Shown here: one piece after another, positions 12,000 through 24,202 of the stretch
Layout: the number at the start of each line of letters is the position of its first letter
Position numbering within the stretch: the stretch's first letter is position 1
DNA from: Pyrenochaeta sp. MPI-SDFR-AT-0127
Lineage: Eukaryota > Ascomycota > Dothideomycetes > Pleosporales > Cucurbitariaceae
Assembly: GCA_020747015.1 (NCBI GenBank)
Contig: JAGTJM010000003.1
Span: forward strand, 1,198,522 to 1,262,521
Length of the DNA stretch: 64,000 nt
Direction of reading: 5' to 3'
Translations under genes and position numbers: made by a program
The notes under the pieces: model-generated
What the model was told of the DNA's origin: nothing
Databases searched by the model: none
Seen by the model: the letters and a program-made list of their open reading frames with translations, nothing else

Positions 12000-12944
12000 T
12001 TACAGATAGTTGCCACTCGAGAATCTGTCACTGAAGCCTTTCGACTTGCTAAGCATCTCCCGCCGCTGCTTGTGATTGACAGTGCCGCTGACAGCCATAT
12101 CCTTTTCATAGTCAAAGGCACGCTTGCTCGGATCATCTTCCTTTTCCTTGCCCGTGCCCTTTTCTGTGTGTTGCTCCACCAAGCTCTTTCCTCTTGTAGC
12201 ATCAATCTTCTCCCTCATCTTCCGCGCCCTCCTCTCTTCCTCCTTGCTCCGTTTCAACTCTGGCTGCGCGATGGGTGCGTTTGAAGGCGTAGATATGCCC
12301 ATGGCTTCGTCCTGTAAGCGTTTGAGCTTCTGCTCGGGTGTCTCTGTCCACGCGCTGCTCATCCCGCTCGACGCACCGGCGCCCTTGCCCGAGTTGAACT
12401 TGCGCGCGCGCATCTTTGTGGGGTCCATGCGTGCAGCCAGGTCGTCTTGTGTTGGGGGCAGCGTCATCCATTCATCGCGCTGCGCCTTCTTGGGTGCTTC
12501 AGCAAAGTGTGGGTCGGTATCGAACGCTGACTTTCCAGGGCGCTCGTCGCCGCCACCATAGCTTGAGGATGCTCCGCCAGCAGGGGGAGGAGCAGGGCCA
12601 AAGTCATCGTCGCTGCTGTCAGAGTCGTCTTCTGGCGGATGGGACGGCCGCTGGTCGAGAGGCGCTGGCGGCGGGGCTGGGCCCAGGACGCGCGTGGGTT
12701 TGGATGCGGGCGGAGGGGCTGGTCCTGCATCGCTGTCTGGACTGCTTGAACGCGACTGGGGGTTTGACGGCAACGAGGGTCCAGCAGGACGCGGAGGAGT
12801 GGTTGACGTGGGAAGAGCTGGGCCGATCACTCGACGGCGCTTGTCGCTGGAGTCTGGGCTTGGTTGGCGGCCATCGTTGTCGTCGTCGTCGTCGCGACTG
12901 CGCTTGGAGAGGTGTGGGGGTAGCGTTGGTCCAATTGAAGGCAT
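12000..12944 (-). CDS. GPALPP motif / DUF3752 nuclear protein (GPALPP1-like)
   Basis: Intronless 314-aa protein. The start at 12944 (MPSIGPTLPP) is chosen because the family begins with the GPxLPP motif; the frame is open further upstream but that extension is not conserved-looking. Degenerate GPALPP repeats recur (IGPALP, AGPSLP, LGPAPP, FGPAPP) across residues 1-140, among acidic/serine-rich low-complexity segments. The C-terminal DUF3752 half has the WMTLPP motif, a basic coiled segment (KRSKEEERRARKMREKI) and a terminal FDYEKDMAVSG..KQRREML block. The human homologue is nuclear; its biochemical role is not established. It is divergent from VPS8, with 458 bp between start codons. Confidence 0.85.
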   Translation of the reverse strand: MPSIGPTLPPHLSKRSRDDDDDNDGRQPSPDSSDKRRRVIGPALPTSTTPPRPAGPSLPSNPQSRSSSPDSDAGPAPPPASKPTRVLGPAPPPAPLDQRPSHPPEDDSDSSDDDFGPAPPPAGGASSSYGGGDERPGKSAFDTDPHFAEAPKKAQRDEWMTLPPTQDDLAARMDPTKMRARKFNSGKGAGASSGMSSAWTETPEQKLKRLQDEAMGISTPSNAPIAQPELKRSKEEERRARKMREKIDATRGKSLVEQHTEKGTGKEKEDDPSKRAFDYEKDMAVSGTVNHKQRREMLSKSKGFSDRFSSGNYL

Positions 12945-13402
12945 TGTGCGTGTATATGTCCACGGGGTTGGGGCGGATTGCAGCGTGTGGTGACTGAGTG
13001 ACGTTTTTTGGTGGTTGGTACCTTTGGAGGAGCTTGGGCCCTGCCAAACGACGGGCATGTGCGGCCATCTGCGAACTGCGCCTTGAAGCTTGATACCCAC
13101 GCCCTCGCCGCCAAAGCCCTCTGGAGTCCGTCTGCGCCCAGGAACCCGATCCATCTGCCCTGCGGCTCGTGTCAGTACTGGTCTCCCTCCCCTCGCCGTC
13201 ATCAGCCCCGCGCCAAACCCGCCGTATCCGCAGGCTCCAGCATCTCGTGTCGCGAACCGCTGCCAACATCCCCGCGATAGCCGTCGCTCCACACACTCTA
13301 GAGGCGGCACAAACTCGGGAAGAGCTGGAATAAAAGGCATTGACAATACAGGGCCGCTACCAAATGTTTGTGTGAAGCGATGCTCCACAGCGAACGAGCC
13401 CC
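12945..13402. promoter_or_regulatory. Bidirectional promoter, GPALPP1-like / VPS8
   Basis: The 458-bp gap between two divergent start codons must contain both promoters. It is GC-rich and open in several frames. No specific factor site was assigned. Confidence 0.5.
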
Positions 13403-16400
13403 ATGAGCTCCGATTCGGGAGAGAGCCACTCCAGCGCTCACAATGACCATGGAGACGGCAGCGAGATTCGGGAAGACGCAGCGGGCCTTTTGTCTGGGCG
13501 GGAAGAAGTCGTTGAGGATGGCGCCGCCAGAAACCATGTTATAGCAGAGGCAGAAGGGGACGAGCTGCAGTCGGTGGGGAGCGGCGCAGATGGCTTGACC
13601 TTCGCCAGGACACGAAGAAGCTTCCCACAGCAGTTTGAAGATGAGACGGCTTCGGAGCTGTCCATCAAGCCAAAAATGGACAGACCGGGAAGTCCAGAGT
13701 CTACCTCTACCCCGGATGATACACCCTCAATACTGGTATGATTGTGAGTGTAAGATTGGATAACCCCTTCTGACAAAGCTAGGGATCCGGGCTGTCCTCA
13801 CCTGGAAGCAGTGTACCCATCTCACACAATTCACTGCGGCCGCATCGACCGACGTCTCTACAGCCCTTCGAGCGGCGCTTCTCCTCTCGTCTGTCGCCCT
13901 CTCCATTGGCCTCTCCGCGCGCCCAGTCACCCGCATTTCTCTCAGCCCATTCCCGGCAGTCTTCCGTATCGAGCAACCTGATATTCCGGCAACTAGCCGA
14001 TGGAGACGGTACTGACACCCCACAAGCGCCATGGGAAGTAGTGCGGTGGACGAAGCTCAAGAAGATCACAGGGCAGGTCTTCTCAGAGGTGGGCAAGCGC
14101 AACTTTGGGAGGCCGACCTGCCTCAACGTCACAGTCTCGCTCGTCATAGGAACCTCAAAAGGCTTCATTCTCGTCTTCGACTACCAGCAGGTATTGAAGT
14201 CCATCATTGGGCCCGGCACAAAAGGTAGGACTCGCAAAAAATTGCATATTACGCCCTGGTCTAATCTGCGTGACAGCTGTCGAATGCGGTCCCATAACTG
14301 CCCTCGCCCTTTCTGCTGACCATTCAACCGTTGCTGGCGGACATGCAACAGGTCATATTTTTACCTGGGAATTGGCGAAACCAGCGAAACCATTTCTGCA
14401 CATCCCTCCACTGGACCGAGCAACCTTGGATGACAAGAAGTCAGATGGGCATGTATCCGGTGTAGGAATCCTCCATCTAGGCTTTCTCGGAACGCGCCAC
14501 ACCGCTCTCGTCTCCGCCGATGACGGTGGCATGGCTTTCTCGCATCTTGCAACTCGCGGGCTTGGGGCCATCGCACGAACGGTCAAGATTACTCGCATCC
14601 TCGGACGCTATCCACTGTCAGCCAAATCCCTCGAGAAGCCACGGAAGCCAAGCTCTGTCCTAGCATTCTCTCCTCTTCCCTTGGGAAACGTTGAGCAACC
14701 GACGGATGACATGGGTCTGACTGCACTATTAACACCATATCTACTTGTGATTGTTTCAACGACACCAGTCGCGCAAACGCAACACAAGGCGCCTCGACCA
14801 AAAGAAGTTGCCCCACACAGCGCTTTAAGTGGATGTTTGGCATGGTTTCCTGCCGTAAAACTCAAAAGTCCTTCCAGTGGTCCCAGCAAGGCAGTGTCGA
14901 AGACTAAACTAGTCTACTGCTGGTCCAATGTTCTCACTATTTTGGACGTTGACAGTATCGTTGCTCCACCCACAGAGAAAGAGAAGCCCACCGAGCTGCG
15001 GTTTCGACCGCGAAGTCGGTGGAAAGCGGACGAGGCCATAGTGGCTGTTCAATGGCTTAGCCGATCAGTATTGGGTGTACTCACAATCAGCCAGCGTTTG
15101 GTCATCCTCGAAGACAACACACTACGAATGACAGACTCATTTGACCTATTGCAGAAGCACATGTATCACTCGGACCTATTTTCACGGCAACTCAAACCGG
15201 TTATCGAGCAGCTAGACGAGCAAGACACGTCCCTGCATGGTGTCGTAGCAGACGCTTTTTATATGAGCTTCCGAGCCTATAAAGGTCGCTTGTTCTTACT
15301 TGGCTTTGACGATGTTTCCATCGGAACGTTATCCAACTGGGCCGATCGGCTTATGGCGCTCATGGAGGATGGCGACTTTATTGCCGCCATTAGCCTAGCA
15401 ACATCCTACTATGTCGGCGATGCAGATAAGCTCACGGTCGGTCTACCTGAGGATGACAAAGCACGCCATGTTCTTGTACAGGAGAAGCTCCTTGAGATGA
15501 TCTCGGCTTCTTTGAAGTATACATTCTCACGAGAGGACCGTGATGACGAGGCAAGGACGAGTCGGCTGAAAGAGCTTGCCGAGGTCGTCTTTACTGGTCT
15601 GCTCAGCATGAAAGAGCTGGACTTTCTGTTTGAAGAAGTGTTCGATGCTTTTGAAGAAGGCTCGGCTGAGCAGCCGTTCTTCGAGACCCTTGAACCATAT
15701 ATCCTTGACGATCAGATCACCGCTGTACCACCAAATGTCCTGAAAGATCTGATCACTTTCTACGCATCTGCCAACCGTGCCAGTCGACTGGAAGAGATGA
15801 TCTGCCGGCTTAGCACAGACACAATGGACATTAACCAAGTCACGACACTCTGTCAGCAATATGTTTTGTATGATGCTTTGATATATGTCTGGACTCGGGC
15901 GATTGGTGACTACATCACCCCGCTCACCAACATTCTGGAGCTCATCAAGCTCGTTGATTTTGATGTAGATGAGACGGAGAACGTCTATATGACTTCAGCG
16001 AAGAAGATATTCGCGTACTTATCATACACCTTCACCGGTCGTGTATATCCAGGTGGTACCTTCATGGAGGACGAACAAGCTTATAGCGCTAAGAAGGACA
16101 TGTACCGTTTCTTGTTTTCCGGCAAAAACTTACAGTGGCCGCCAGGCTCTGGTGACGCTATTCTTACACGGTCCGACAAAGGACCTGAGCCGCCTTTCCC
16201 CTATTTGCAGCTGGTACTGGAGTTTGATGCGTCGAGTTTCATGAGCATGCTCAACGAAGCCTTCGAAGATACATTTCTGAATGGAGATTCAGACGTAGCC
16301 AATGGAACCCATTCCAATGGCGTACAGCATGGCTCTGCCCTCACACCTACTCGGCAGTATATCATCAATATTCTTTTCGGCATCATGACCACGGAAAACT

Positions 16401-18322
16401 TCGACGCCGAAGATATTATCTACTTTTATATGTTCATTGCGAGGAACTTACCGAAGTATCCTCAACATATCATGCTCCCGGGAACCTCTCTACATCAGGT
16501 ACTGGTCGGTCTCTGCCAGTATCCCACCGAAGTTATCAAGGAAGACTGCCAGCTGTCTGTGGAGTATCTACTCTCTATATATCATCCGCCAAACCCACAA
16601 AATCTGGTTCCCATCTTTGAGAAGGCTGGTTTTCACCGTGTGTTGAAGTCTGTCTATCGTGGCGCGCACCAGTATGCAAAACTACTCGAGGCTTACCTAG
16701 ACGATACAGAAGATGAAGAGGCAGTCTTCAGTTGCATCAGCGATATCCTGCGACCGAGCAAAGGTCTCATCAAAAAGCAAGTCAATGAAGTCAAGACGGT
16801 CATCGTCAACCGTGCTACAGATTTGGCTTCTGTAGATGCATCCCAGACTGCCACGATTCTTAAACAGTATGCACCTGATCTACTTGAACCCGTCCTAGCC
16901 GCCATCGAAGATGACACAGACGCCCAATACCACTGTCTGGAGGCCCTCATTGAGCCAGAGCGGGCGAAGTTACAGGCTGGTGAGAGCACATCAATTGACG
17001 AAAACCTTCCGGCGGGCTTCATTGAACGCTACGTGCAGCTCATGTGCACATACGATAGCTCGCATGTCGCGGATTTCGTCAGCCTTCTGAAGTCAGGCGA
17101 CTTGAGATTGGATCCTGTTCTCCCGGCACTAGAACAAAGTGGAGTCATCGACGCAGCGGTTATTCTCATGGCTCGCGATGGTCTTGTCAGGGATGCCATG
17201 GATCGTCTCGTCAAGCATCTCAGCACACTTGAAACCGCTCTCACAGGGCTCATTGGGGCTGCTGCTGACAGCCCAGATATTGCAAACACTGAAGAAGCAA
17301 TCCACGACCTGCTCGAAGACATTCAGAAGTACGTCAAAGTTGGCATATGGCTATGTCAAGGGCAAACAAGCTCATCCGAGCGAGTTTCGGAGTCGATGGT
17401 TGACAGGCGGAAATCAGCATATGGCGAAGTTCGAGAAGCGGACCTCGCCCTTGACGAGCTCCTTTGGCTTGATCTCGTCGACACAGCTGTCAGGCTAATT
17501 CGGGATACGTCAAGTGCTGTCAGTGATCTCGATGCAGCCATAGCATCCTCAAGCATCAACCAATCGGAGACCGTCGACACTGCTCGCATTATCTCCTCCT
17601 TACGATCCTCTGTTCAACAGACCTTCTCCGCCCTTCTCGCATCTACAACCATTCCACCCACAAGGAAATCAACACCAAATAGCACCATGGCACACTCCAA
17701 TACATCCCGTCCTCCCCTCCGCCATACACAATCGCAAGCGCAAAGTAACCCGTCTTTTCTTCGTATTCTACGATGCTTCCTCACTCGTGCAACACACACG
17801 TACTCGCCCTCACTTTCGGAACTGCGCTCTGTTCTTGGCGAGATCTTTGCAGCATATACGTTCGAGGAAACAATCCTCAGTCTCGCCAACCGCTTCCTTG
17901 ACAAGGAAAGCTTCGAGCATGTCAACGAAATCACTGAGCTTAGAAAGCACGGATGGAGACCGCGAGGACAGGTATGCGAGGGATGTAAAAAGAGAGCCTG
18001 GGGACCTGGTGCAGGTGGGAGCATATGGGAGGCATGGGAAAGGCGGCAAGAGGAGAGAGAGAGGAAACGGATCGAAGAAGGAAGTAGTAGTGAAGACTTA
18101 GATAATGGTGGTGGGAAAGGAAAGGGCAAAAGACCGAGTCAGGGTGAGATCAATGTTGAGAGCGAAGGGGATGGAAGCGACAAGGACGGAACACTGGTGC
18201 TGTTTGCTTGCAGACATCTATGGCATAAGGGATGTCTGGAGAAGGCAACTGTGACGGAAAGCGGGAACGAGGACGCTGTGAGAACGCAGCATGCGAGGCC
18301 AAAGTGTCCGCTGTGTGGATAG
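13403..18322 (+). CDS. VPS8: Vps8, CORVET tethering complex subunit
   Basis: Subunit of the CORVET complex that binds the Rab5-type GTPase on endosomes and tethers vesicles on the way to the vacuole. Three exons, 13403-13735, 13783-14224 and 14277-18322, encode 1606 aa. Introns are 13736-13782 (GTATGA..GCTAG) and 14225-14276 (GTAGGA..GACAG). The first 170 residues are acidic, serine-rich and disordered. A beta-propeller follows (WEVVRWTKLKKITGQVFSE, then VIGTSKGFILVFDY, GGHATGHIFTWEL) to about residue 560. A long alpha-solenoid comes next. The C-terminal RING-H2-like zinc module runs from CEGCKKRAWG to ACRHLWHKGC and the final CPLCG, with a charged insert between the zinc ligand pairs. Yeast Vps8 is shorter (about 1270 aa), but fungal homologues of this size are usual. 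A conserved single-copy core gene. Confidence 0.93.
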
Positions 18323-18885
18323 TGTACACTTTCTTATGTATAATTTCTGACTGTTCTGGTCATTTCAGTAGCGCAATTTTCACATCATCACCCAGTCATC
18401 GTTGTATCCCCTTTTTTTTAAAAATTTTGTCCTATAGAACAACGTGAAGGCGCCTCAATGCTGAAAAGTGTTTAAGCAAAATTTCACAGCCCTTTTCCAA
18501 ATCCTCAGGAAAGACTTTTGTGAAATCTCCAATATTCACACTCGATTCTTAGCGAGGGTGGTTGTTTGTCTCTCTACCCTTTCATATTCTCCTTTTCGAG
18601 GAGACGATCATGAGTGGAGGTGAGATCCCGCGTATTCTCACGCGTCTTGCCAGCAGTTCTAGATAATGGTGTTCACTATGCATTCGCAATGTTCTCCACG
18701 TTCCCCGAAGCTTTGACCATTTCGATTATACAGATCTTGCTCTATTGGGATATGACTATCGGCTGTAAAGTATTGGTCTTTTCATTCGAAGTTCAGAACG
18801 CTGGTATGGTACAGTAGAGGCGAAATAAATGTTTCTACCCAATGAGGACAGAAATAAAGTGTGTTCAGAAGCAGACTAGCTATTC
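18323..18885. other. Intergenic between convergent genes
   Basis: Holds the 3' ends of VPS8 and of the minus-strand DUF4336 gene. A T-rich run followed by AAAAATTTT lies near 18410-18426. No gene or RNA was recognised. Confidence 0.4.
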
Positions 18886-19802
18886 TCACATCAGGAAGAT
18901 TTTCCTCATGAGTCGCATAAACGGCTCCTTCATCTTTAATAGAAATCCCGGCTCTGATTGGCCGTGGAGATACCATTCATTGCACTCCCGCCACGTCCTG
19001 TTCCCACCGCTCTCGATGACATCCCCGTGGCACGGAATAATGCGATCGATGTCCCACTCAGCAACCCTTTTCACATCTCGACGCATTAGAGAGTAGTCAA
19101 CAACAGCGATATAGTATATCAGACGCTTGAACCACACTGATCGTGGATGTGCACGCTTTGCGAACTCGCATGAAAAGATGCCTTGTGCTGCCGATGATGG
19201 TTGGTATTGCTGTGCCATTGTTAACCATTGTATCTAGCAGGGTGTCCATTATCGATGACTGCAGAATGAATTGAAGCTTCAACACTCCATACCTCTGTAC
19301 ATGGCAAATTCATGAGCAAGTCCGATTGTATCAGTGTCTTGCTCGGCTTATGATACCACGCTACTCCATACGTTATGAAGCCCTCGAATAACACCGTTTC
19401 AATATCTTGTGCGAACCCAAACTCATCTTCGGGTCCGCCTTTCCACCAGTCTCCGCAGATGAAATCCCATTTTATATCTTTTCGCTTGCCTTCCAGGCCT
19501 GGCACACCAATCGTCTTGGCATTCGGCCACACGTTTGTGTAGTCTGCGACCGAAAGATGATGTCCAAGATCAGCCGCAATAAAATGAACTCCACCTAGTT
19601 CATGGAGTCTGGCTAGTATCGAGGCTTCAAGCGGAACCGGGTTGAGAAGAAGAATACGAGCATCCTGCAAACGAACTACTGTTGCTCGATTCCCAACGGC
19701 TACGAAGTTACGATATCCGAAGGGTGCAAAGCGATTGAATGGAACGGAAAAAGTTGTGATAAGCGAAGTAATGTCACGGATTACGGTTTCCGAGCGGGAC
19801 AT
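18886..19802 (-). CDS. DUF4336 metallo-hydrolase-like protein
   Basis: Two exons, 19293-19802 and 18886-19209, encode 277 aa; intron 19210-19292 (GTATGG..GCACAG, TTAAC branch) is phase 0. The fold is expected to be metallo-beta-lactamase-like. The N-terminal half has RATVVRLQDARILLLNPVPL and HFIAADLGHHLSVADY, and the C-terminal half has DIDRIIPCHGDVIESGG, matching the DUF4336 pattern. The reaction and substrate are unknown. No signal peptide or membrane segment is evident, so it is probably cytosolic. The short 3' neighbour arrangement is convergent with VPS8. Confidence 0.78.
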
Positions 19803-20082
19803 GATTAGTGACGATACTTTCTCATCGCTGATGGTCTTGGTGATGAGCGCATCCCGTGTGTGTTCGAGTTTGCGAGCAACATGATTCGCGATGTCGTTAT
19901 GTCGTCATGAGTTCTAACCACGTGCTTGCACGCGATGTCCGGTTTCACAAAGCGACAAATGATCATGATTCAAAATCTGTAGCTATATACATTCTGCTTC
20001 TACGCCAACCTCACTTTTTAGGCATCCTTCCAAACTGCAATGAGCTGCCAAGAATAATGTTAATTACAAGCCGGTCCTCGTT

Positions 20083-20928
20083 TCACCCAAAGATGTCCCG
20101 CCAATAGTACGATGTAATATAACCATGTTCATCCCAACTCAGCTCCGGATCAGGATCAGAGTATTCCCACGAAGGACAAATTCTGAGGTTGAAAGAAATT
20201 TTGCGCCCTCTGGTGTGCGCTTCGTTCATGAACCACATGGTAAACGGCGTGAAAATGTCCTGATAAAATTGGTTGAGCAGAAAGGCATGTTTGTCTGCAT
20301 CGTAGCAAATCAGCTGAATCTTCTGCAGGGAGTTATGCTCCAGGATTCGGGTGAACTTGAATGATTCATCGATTTCTTCCATCGTTTTCAGGCGCGGCGC
20401 ATTTGGCTCCTGATTTTCCGCAAACAGCATCCCAGCCGTGACATTCATCGTAAGTTCGCGGAGTCCGGAGCATCGTGTTATAACGTCGTGCGCACCCAGT
20501 GCAGATGTAGGTACAGCGGTCACCACATCAATCGCAGAGTGGCCCTGCGGCCGCGTAAATTCGAGGCGACGAACGCCTTTGAATGTGATAGAGTCTGGAA
20601 TCTGCTGCAGCAGACAGCTGGGGCTGGGGACTGTAACACTTTCCATAATGGCCAAAGTGCGATGGAGATATGCCAGTGCTGCTTCTTGTTGGATTTGGTG
20701 GTTGAGGAGAAGGCAGCGTGGGAGTCGTTGTGTGAGGAAGGAAAGCGCGGTCCCCTCACAGACATCTGGGATGTTAAGCACAGTGAGATCGCCAGTAACA
20801 GAGGTGTATATCTCGTCGCGTAGCTCTTGAGGTAGTTGCTTGAAGCCGACGATATCGCTGTCGTTTGTGGTATCAGACTTTTGAGAGACAATGTATTCGT
20901 CTCCTGTTTGACGTCCAAATTGCGCCAT
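20083..20928 (-). CDS. 2EXR/F-box-like hypothetical protein
   Basis: Single-exon 281-aa protein starting at the ATG at 20928 (MAQFGRQTGDEY); an upstream extension would need a non-ATG start. GFKQLPQELRDEIYTSVTG (about residues 28-46) resembles the LPxELRxxIY core of 2EXR/F-box-like proteins, and CLLLNHQIQQEAALAYLHRT corresponds to the usual second conserved block. The remainder is unassigned. Function is unknown. It lies head-to-tail upstream of the DUF4336 gene, 280 bp away. Confidence 0.55.
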   Translation of the reverse strand: MAQFGRQTGDEYIVSQKSDTTNDSDIVGFKQLPQELRDEIYTSVTGDLTVLNIPDVCEGTALSFLTQRLPRCLLLNHQIQQEAALAYLHRTLAIMESVTVPSPSCLLQQIPDSITFKGVRRLEFTRPQGHSAIDVVTAVPTSALGAHDVITRCSGLRELTMNVTAGMLFAENQEPNAPRLKTMEEIDESFKFTRILEHNSLQKIQLICYDADKHAFLLNQFYQDIFTPFTMWFMNEAHTRGRKISFNLRICPSWEYSDPDPELSWDEHGYITSYYWRDIFG

Positions 20929-21254
20929 CTTTGTTATGAACTGGAGCGGAATTCTTTGGGACAATAATTACAGATTATGGGTTCTGTACGACAGTATTTG
21001 GGGTTCTTAAGCTGCAAAGAGAAACTGCCCGGGAGGCTGTGCAGCCTAGGCTGCAACGCCACGCCATTGGCGTAGGGTAGAGAGAATATTGAACACGAAC
21101 TTGTCAGCTCTAGTCCCTCATGGAAATGCCTTGCGCTTTTGATTTGATATAGATGAACCCCGTTGAATTTTATCTCCTTAAAATTTCTACACCGCCCCGC
21201 AACCACTTTCTGCTTCAAACACGGACCAGGGCTTCCTCCTCTCTATAGATATGT
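20929..21254. other. Intergenic
   Basis: Presumed promoter of the minus-strand 2EXR-type gene; nothing else is recognised. Confidence 0.4.
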
Positions 21255-21464
21255 CTAACCCTCTTTGGTGAACTTGAAGAGTGGCCTAAATTTAGGTGTC
21301 TTGCGTGAAAATGCTATCTCGATCTCGTCTAACGATTTCCCTTTGGTCTCTGGCATCCAAATCGTACAGACTGAAACTCGCCCAAATAGGAAACCACCAC
21401 AGGAGCACAGGACGCTTGCGGTACTGTAGCATGGGGGCATTTCGATGTTAGAGAGAGAACGCAT
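21255..21464 (-). pseudogene. C-terminal scrap of an MFS sugar transporter
   Basis: The minus strand carries a short open stretch with FGRVSVCTIWMPETKGKSLD followed by EIEIAF. The sugar-porter signature PETKGxSLxEIxxxF marks the end of TM12 and the start of the C-terminal tail. Nothing of the other eleven membrane segments is found upstream, so only the last 60-70 residues survive. It is best read as a decayed or truncated copy; a tiny gene is unlikely. Confidence 0.6.
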
Positions 21465-22093
21465 GATGAGGGTGAGGGTCTGTCGGATTGTGGATGCGAG
21501 CGGACAGAACTAGTTTCCTTGCGTGGGAGTTCATCGGGTTTTGTTATTGCACTTTCTATGTCATCTGTGCGTCATTTACGTCCGGCCATTAGCTTTTTCC
21601 GCATTAAATTTGCAAAAATATGGTTGCTGCTGCTTACGCTCCGCGTCACAGCGAAAAATGGGGGCTAAGTATCTCGGAATCCATGAGTCAGCTACTGATC
21701 CAGATGGATCTACGTTGTACAAGCCCACTCCAGCGAGGTCAACAGGCAGTTCCACACGATATCAGCTTTGATGCAATGCACTGGAGTTATCTATTTGCAT
21801 ATGAAGTTATCATTAAGATAGGCATGAGCAAGAATATGCAATGGCTTGAAGCAGGCAACGACTTCCTTAACGTTTTGAATGACGATGGAAGTACAAAACA
21901 ACTCAGTGACGTGCAATGCCTTCATGCAGGATCCAGAGCCGCAGCAGTTCTGATCTGGGACACTCAAGGGTTTCCATCGTACCAAAAATATCATCAAGTT
22001 GTGGACTTAAGTTATTCAGTTCCCACATTGCTTCCTTCGAATCTAATCGGCATGAATATACATCTGCCTTAGATGAACGTCAGTGCAAATCTA
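21465..22093. other. Gene-free stretch
   Basis: A plus-strand ORF of about 150 codons (from 21620) crosses this stretch, but it lacks any recognisable motif and its composition does not argue for coding. Nothing else is seen. Confidence 0.35.
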
Positions 22094-23450
22094 TCAAACT
22101 CTAACCGAAGTTTTAGGGTCAATATCCAATCCTCCGCGGGGGAACGCTTTGACTCGCTCTTTATGCAGCTCCCAGGCCTTCTTGAGTATATCCTCGCCAA
22201 TTTGGGCTAGGGTAATCTCCTAGTTCCCCGATTGGAGCTGGAGCACGCAGCTTACCATCGCGACCCGCGATGGTAGACGCCGTTGCCTTCAGCGTTAAAT
22301 CCTCCGTGAATGCTGGATGGCCAAGTGCAAGTCCCAGATGAGAGAAGGATTTGAGGAACTCGTATGCATGCTCCTCGTCAATCAGGCCCATGACTTGGGA
22401 TATGCTGATGGAGTAGCACATATCCACAGAAATCGCATGGCCGTGGAGCAACACCGGCTTGGGCGCGAGTTGAAGGACAGGGGACCACACGTGTCCGAAG
22501 AACATGACGCGGTTCAGATTGGCCTCGCGGGCGTTCGGAACTTCCTCTCTGAGGACGTCAATGATCGCTACTCTCTCTCAGTGCCATTTACCCGGACATG
22601 TATGAAGTTATGGAGAGATGAATACACAAGCTCGAATAATGTCCTGGCTCAACTGCAGCTGCTCCTGTGAAAACCCATTCGTGAGATAGAATTTCGTGGC
22701 AATAAGTTCCAAACCATGTGTCTGCACTGCCTTAAACTTTTTCAAGTCAACACAGCTAGTGATCTTCAAGATCTCAGCAAGTCGATTGTGGATTTCAGCA
22801 TCAGGCAAATGCTTGAGAAAGTTGTTGTCAATGATAGTATGGACAGGCTTGTGGTAGCCACCAAGACGATTCTTGAGCCCATTCCAGTTCACGGCAGCAC
22901 GATTTGATACCGAGGCATCGATCAGGCCGATCAAAGTGGTTGGAACACGAATGTAGGGTGTGCCGCGGCGCAAAACGGCGCAAGCAAATCTGGATCGTGT
23001 GTTAGGTTGATTGATTGACTGACTACCGGTAGCGTATGCAATCACATGTCGTGTTACGGTGGCAACGCTTACCCCAACACATCAGTCATAAGGCCCCCAC
23101 CAACAATGAGAACGCGTTCACGACGAAGCAGATCATAGTTTATAACGTCTCGCAAACTTTGGAGAGTTTTTCGAGGTCTTTTCGCTCTTCAGTAACGTCC
23201 ACAGGGCGGACAACAGCGGCGATGTTATGGTGTCGGAAATATTCCTCAATCTTGATGCCGATGAGCTTGTAGAGGTTGGAGTCTACAAGGCAGAGGCACT
23301 GGTCTTGGTTGTGGTACATATCTGCGATAGCTTTGCTACTTATGGAGGACACATCGGATTCGAAAGGTATCCATGGGAGATTGTCATGTTCGTCGTGACT
23401 TCAATGCCATTGCTAGTTTTGGTTATGGAGGGCTGCAGTGCTGCGACCAT
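22094..23450 (-). pseudogene. Sugar-phosphate cyclase, EEVS/DHQ-synthase fold, frameshifted
   Basis: Homologue of the sugar-phosphate cyclases (dehydroquinate synthase superfamily, closest in appearance to 2-epi-5-epi-valiolone synthases) that make C7 cyclitols from sedoheptulose 7-phosphate. Start at 23450 (MVAALQPSITKT). Recognisable blocks in order: LVIGGG-type NAD site (VLIVGGGLMTDVLGF), RRGTPYIRVPTTLIGLIDAS, KNRLGGYHKP, EIHNRLAEILK, VMFFGHVWSP, and the metal-site-like LLHGHAISVDM, then KLRAPAPIGELG. Introns 22990-23072 (GTAAGC..CCAG) and 22571-22627 fit. At least three reading-frame shifts are needed: near 23361-23400, 23140-23155 and 22211-22221. After the last, the natural C-terminus AWELHKERVKAFPRGGLD continues to a stop at 22094. 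Length and order match a full enzyme, so this is a recent, nearly complete pseudogene. Confidence 0.75.
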
Positions 23451-24202
23451 GGTGACGATACTTGAATAAAGGTCATGTAGGAGATGTTTTGTCTTCAATT
23501 CGGGATAGTGCAAATAGGTAGTGCTGGGTGTATCGAGCAGTGAGTGTAACTTCAACTGGGCCTCAAGGACGATTATAAGAACTCCAACGCCAGATGGAAC
23601 CCAATGAAGAACTGAATGCCTTTTCCGACTTCCGCATTTGGTTCGCCGTGTATATCTGAACATATGCTATCTCTTACAGTGGCGGTGGGAGTGGATACCT
23701 TGCTGTCATCAACCCTAGTCCAATCTCTGTACATAGTGCATGCTCTGGTACCACCAGCATTGCTTCATCAAATCACAGGGTTGATATGTAGTCAGACGTG
23801 AACTGTATTTGATTACCACTTTTCTTCAAATGTGCAACTAGGCAAGAAACAAAAGGAGTTTGCAGCCAAAATTCGGGCTATCTGTTGCACCCTGTTGGGT
23901 GAACGCGATATGTCTTGCAACAATGCATACGACCTAATGTTGATATCATCTACTTGCATGGTAGCAGTATCAACTAATCTTATAGCGAATCGCAGGAGGA
24001 GATTACAAAGATACGCATACTGAGTATCGAGGTCTCATAGCATTACGTGTGTAAAGTGTATTTCGGTAAACTTGCCTTTGCAACAAATGTTGTGTGAATC
24101 GCACGGGTATAAAAGACTGATATCCCCACTTACGGTTGGAATAAGCTTTACTTTACGTTTCCTTTCATACTTTCGTATCTAAGATTTGCTGAAGAACACT
24201 AA
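23451..24202. other. Intergenic between divergent relic genes
   Basis: Separates the cyclase pseudogene (minus) from the alcohol dehydrogenase remnant (plus) and would have held both promoters. No other feature is supported. Confidence 0.4.

Noticed and set aside
12416..13446. Several overlapping ORFs of 90-225 codons on both strands
   Set aside because: They lie opposite or in other frames of the GPALPP1-like gene and its GC-rich promoter, with low-complexity Arg/Ala/Gly translations; shadows.
17614..18129. 171-codon minus-strand ORF
   Set aside because: Antisense to the VPS8 3' end; composition mirrors the sense strand and no motif is present.
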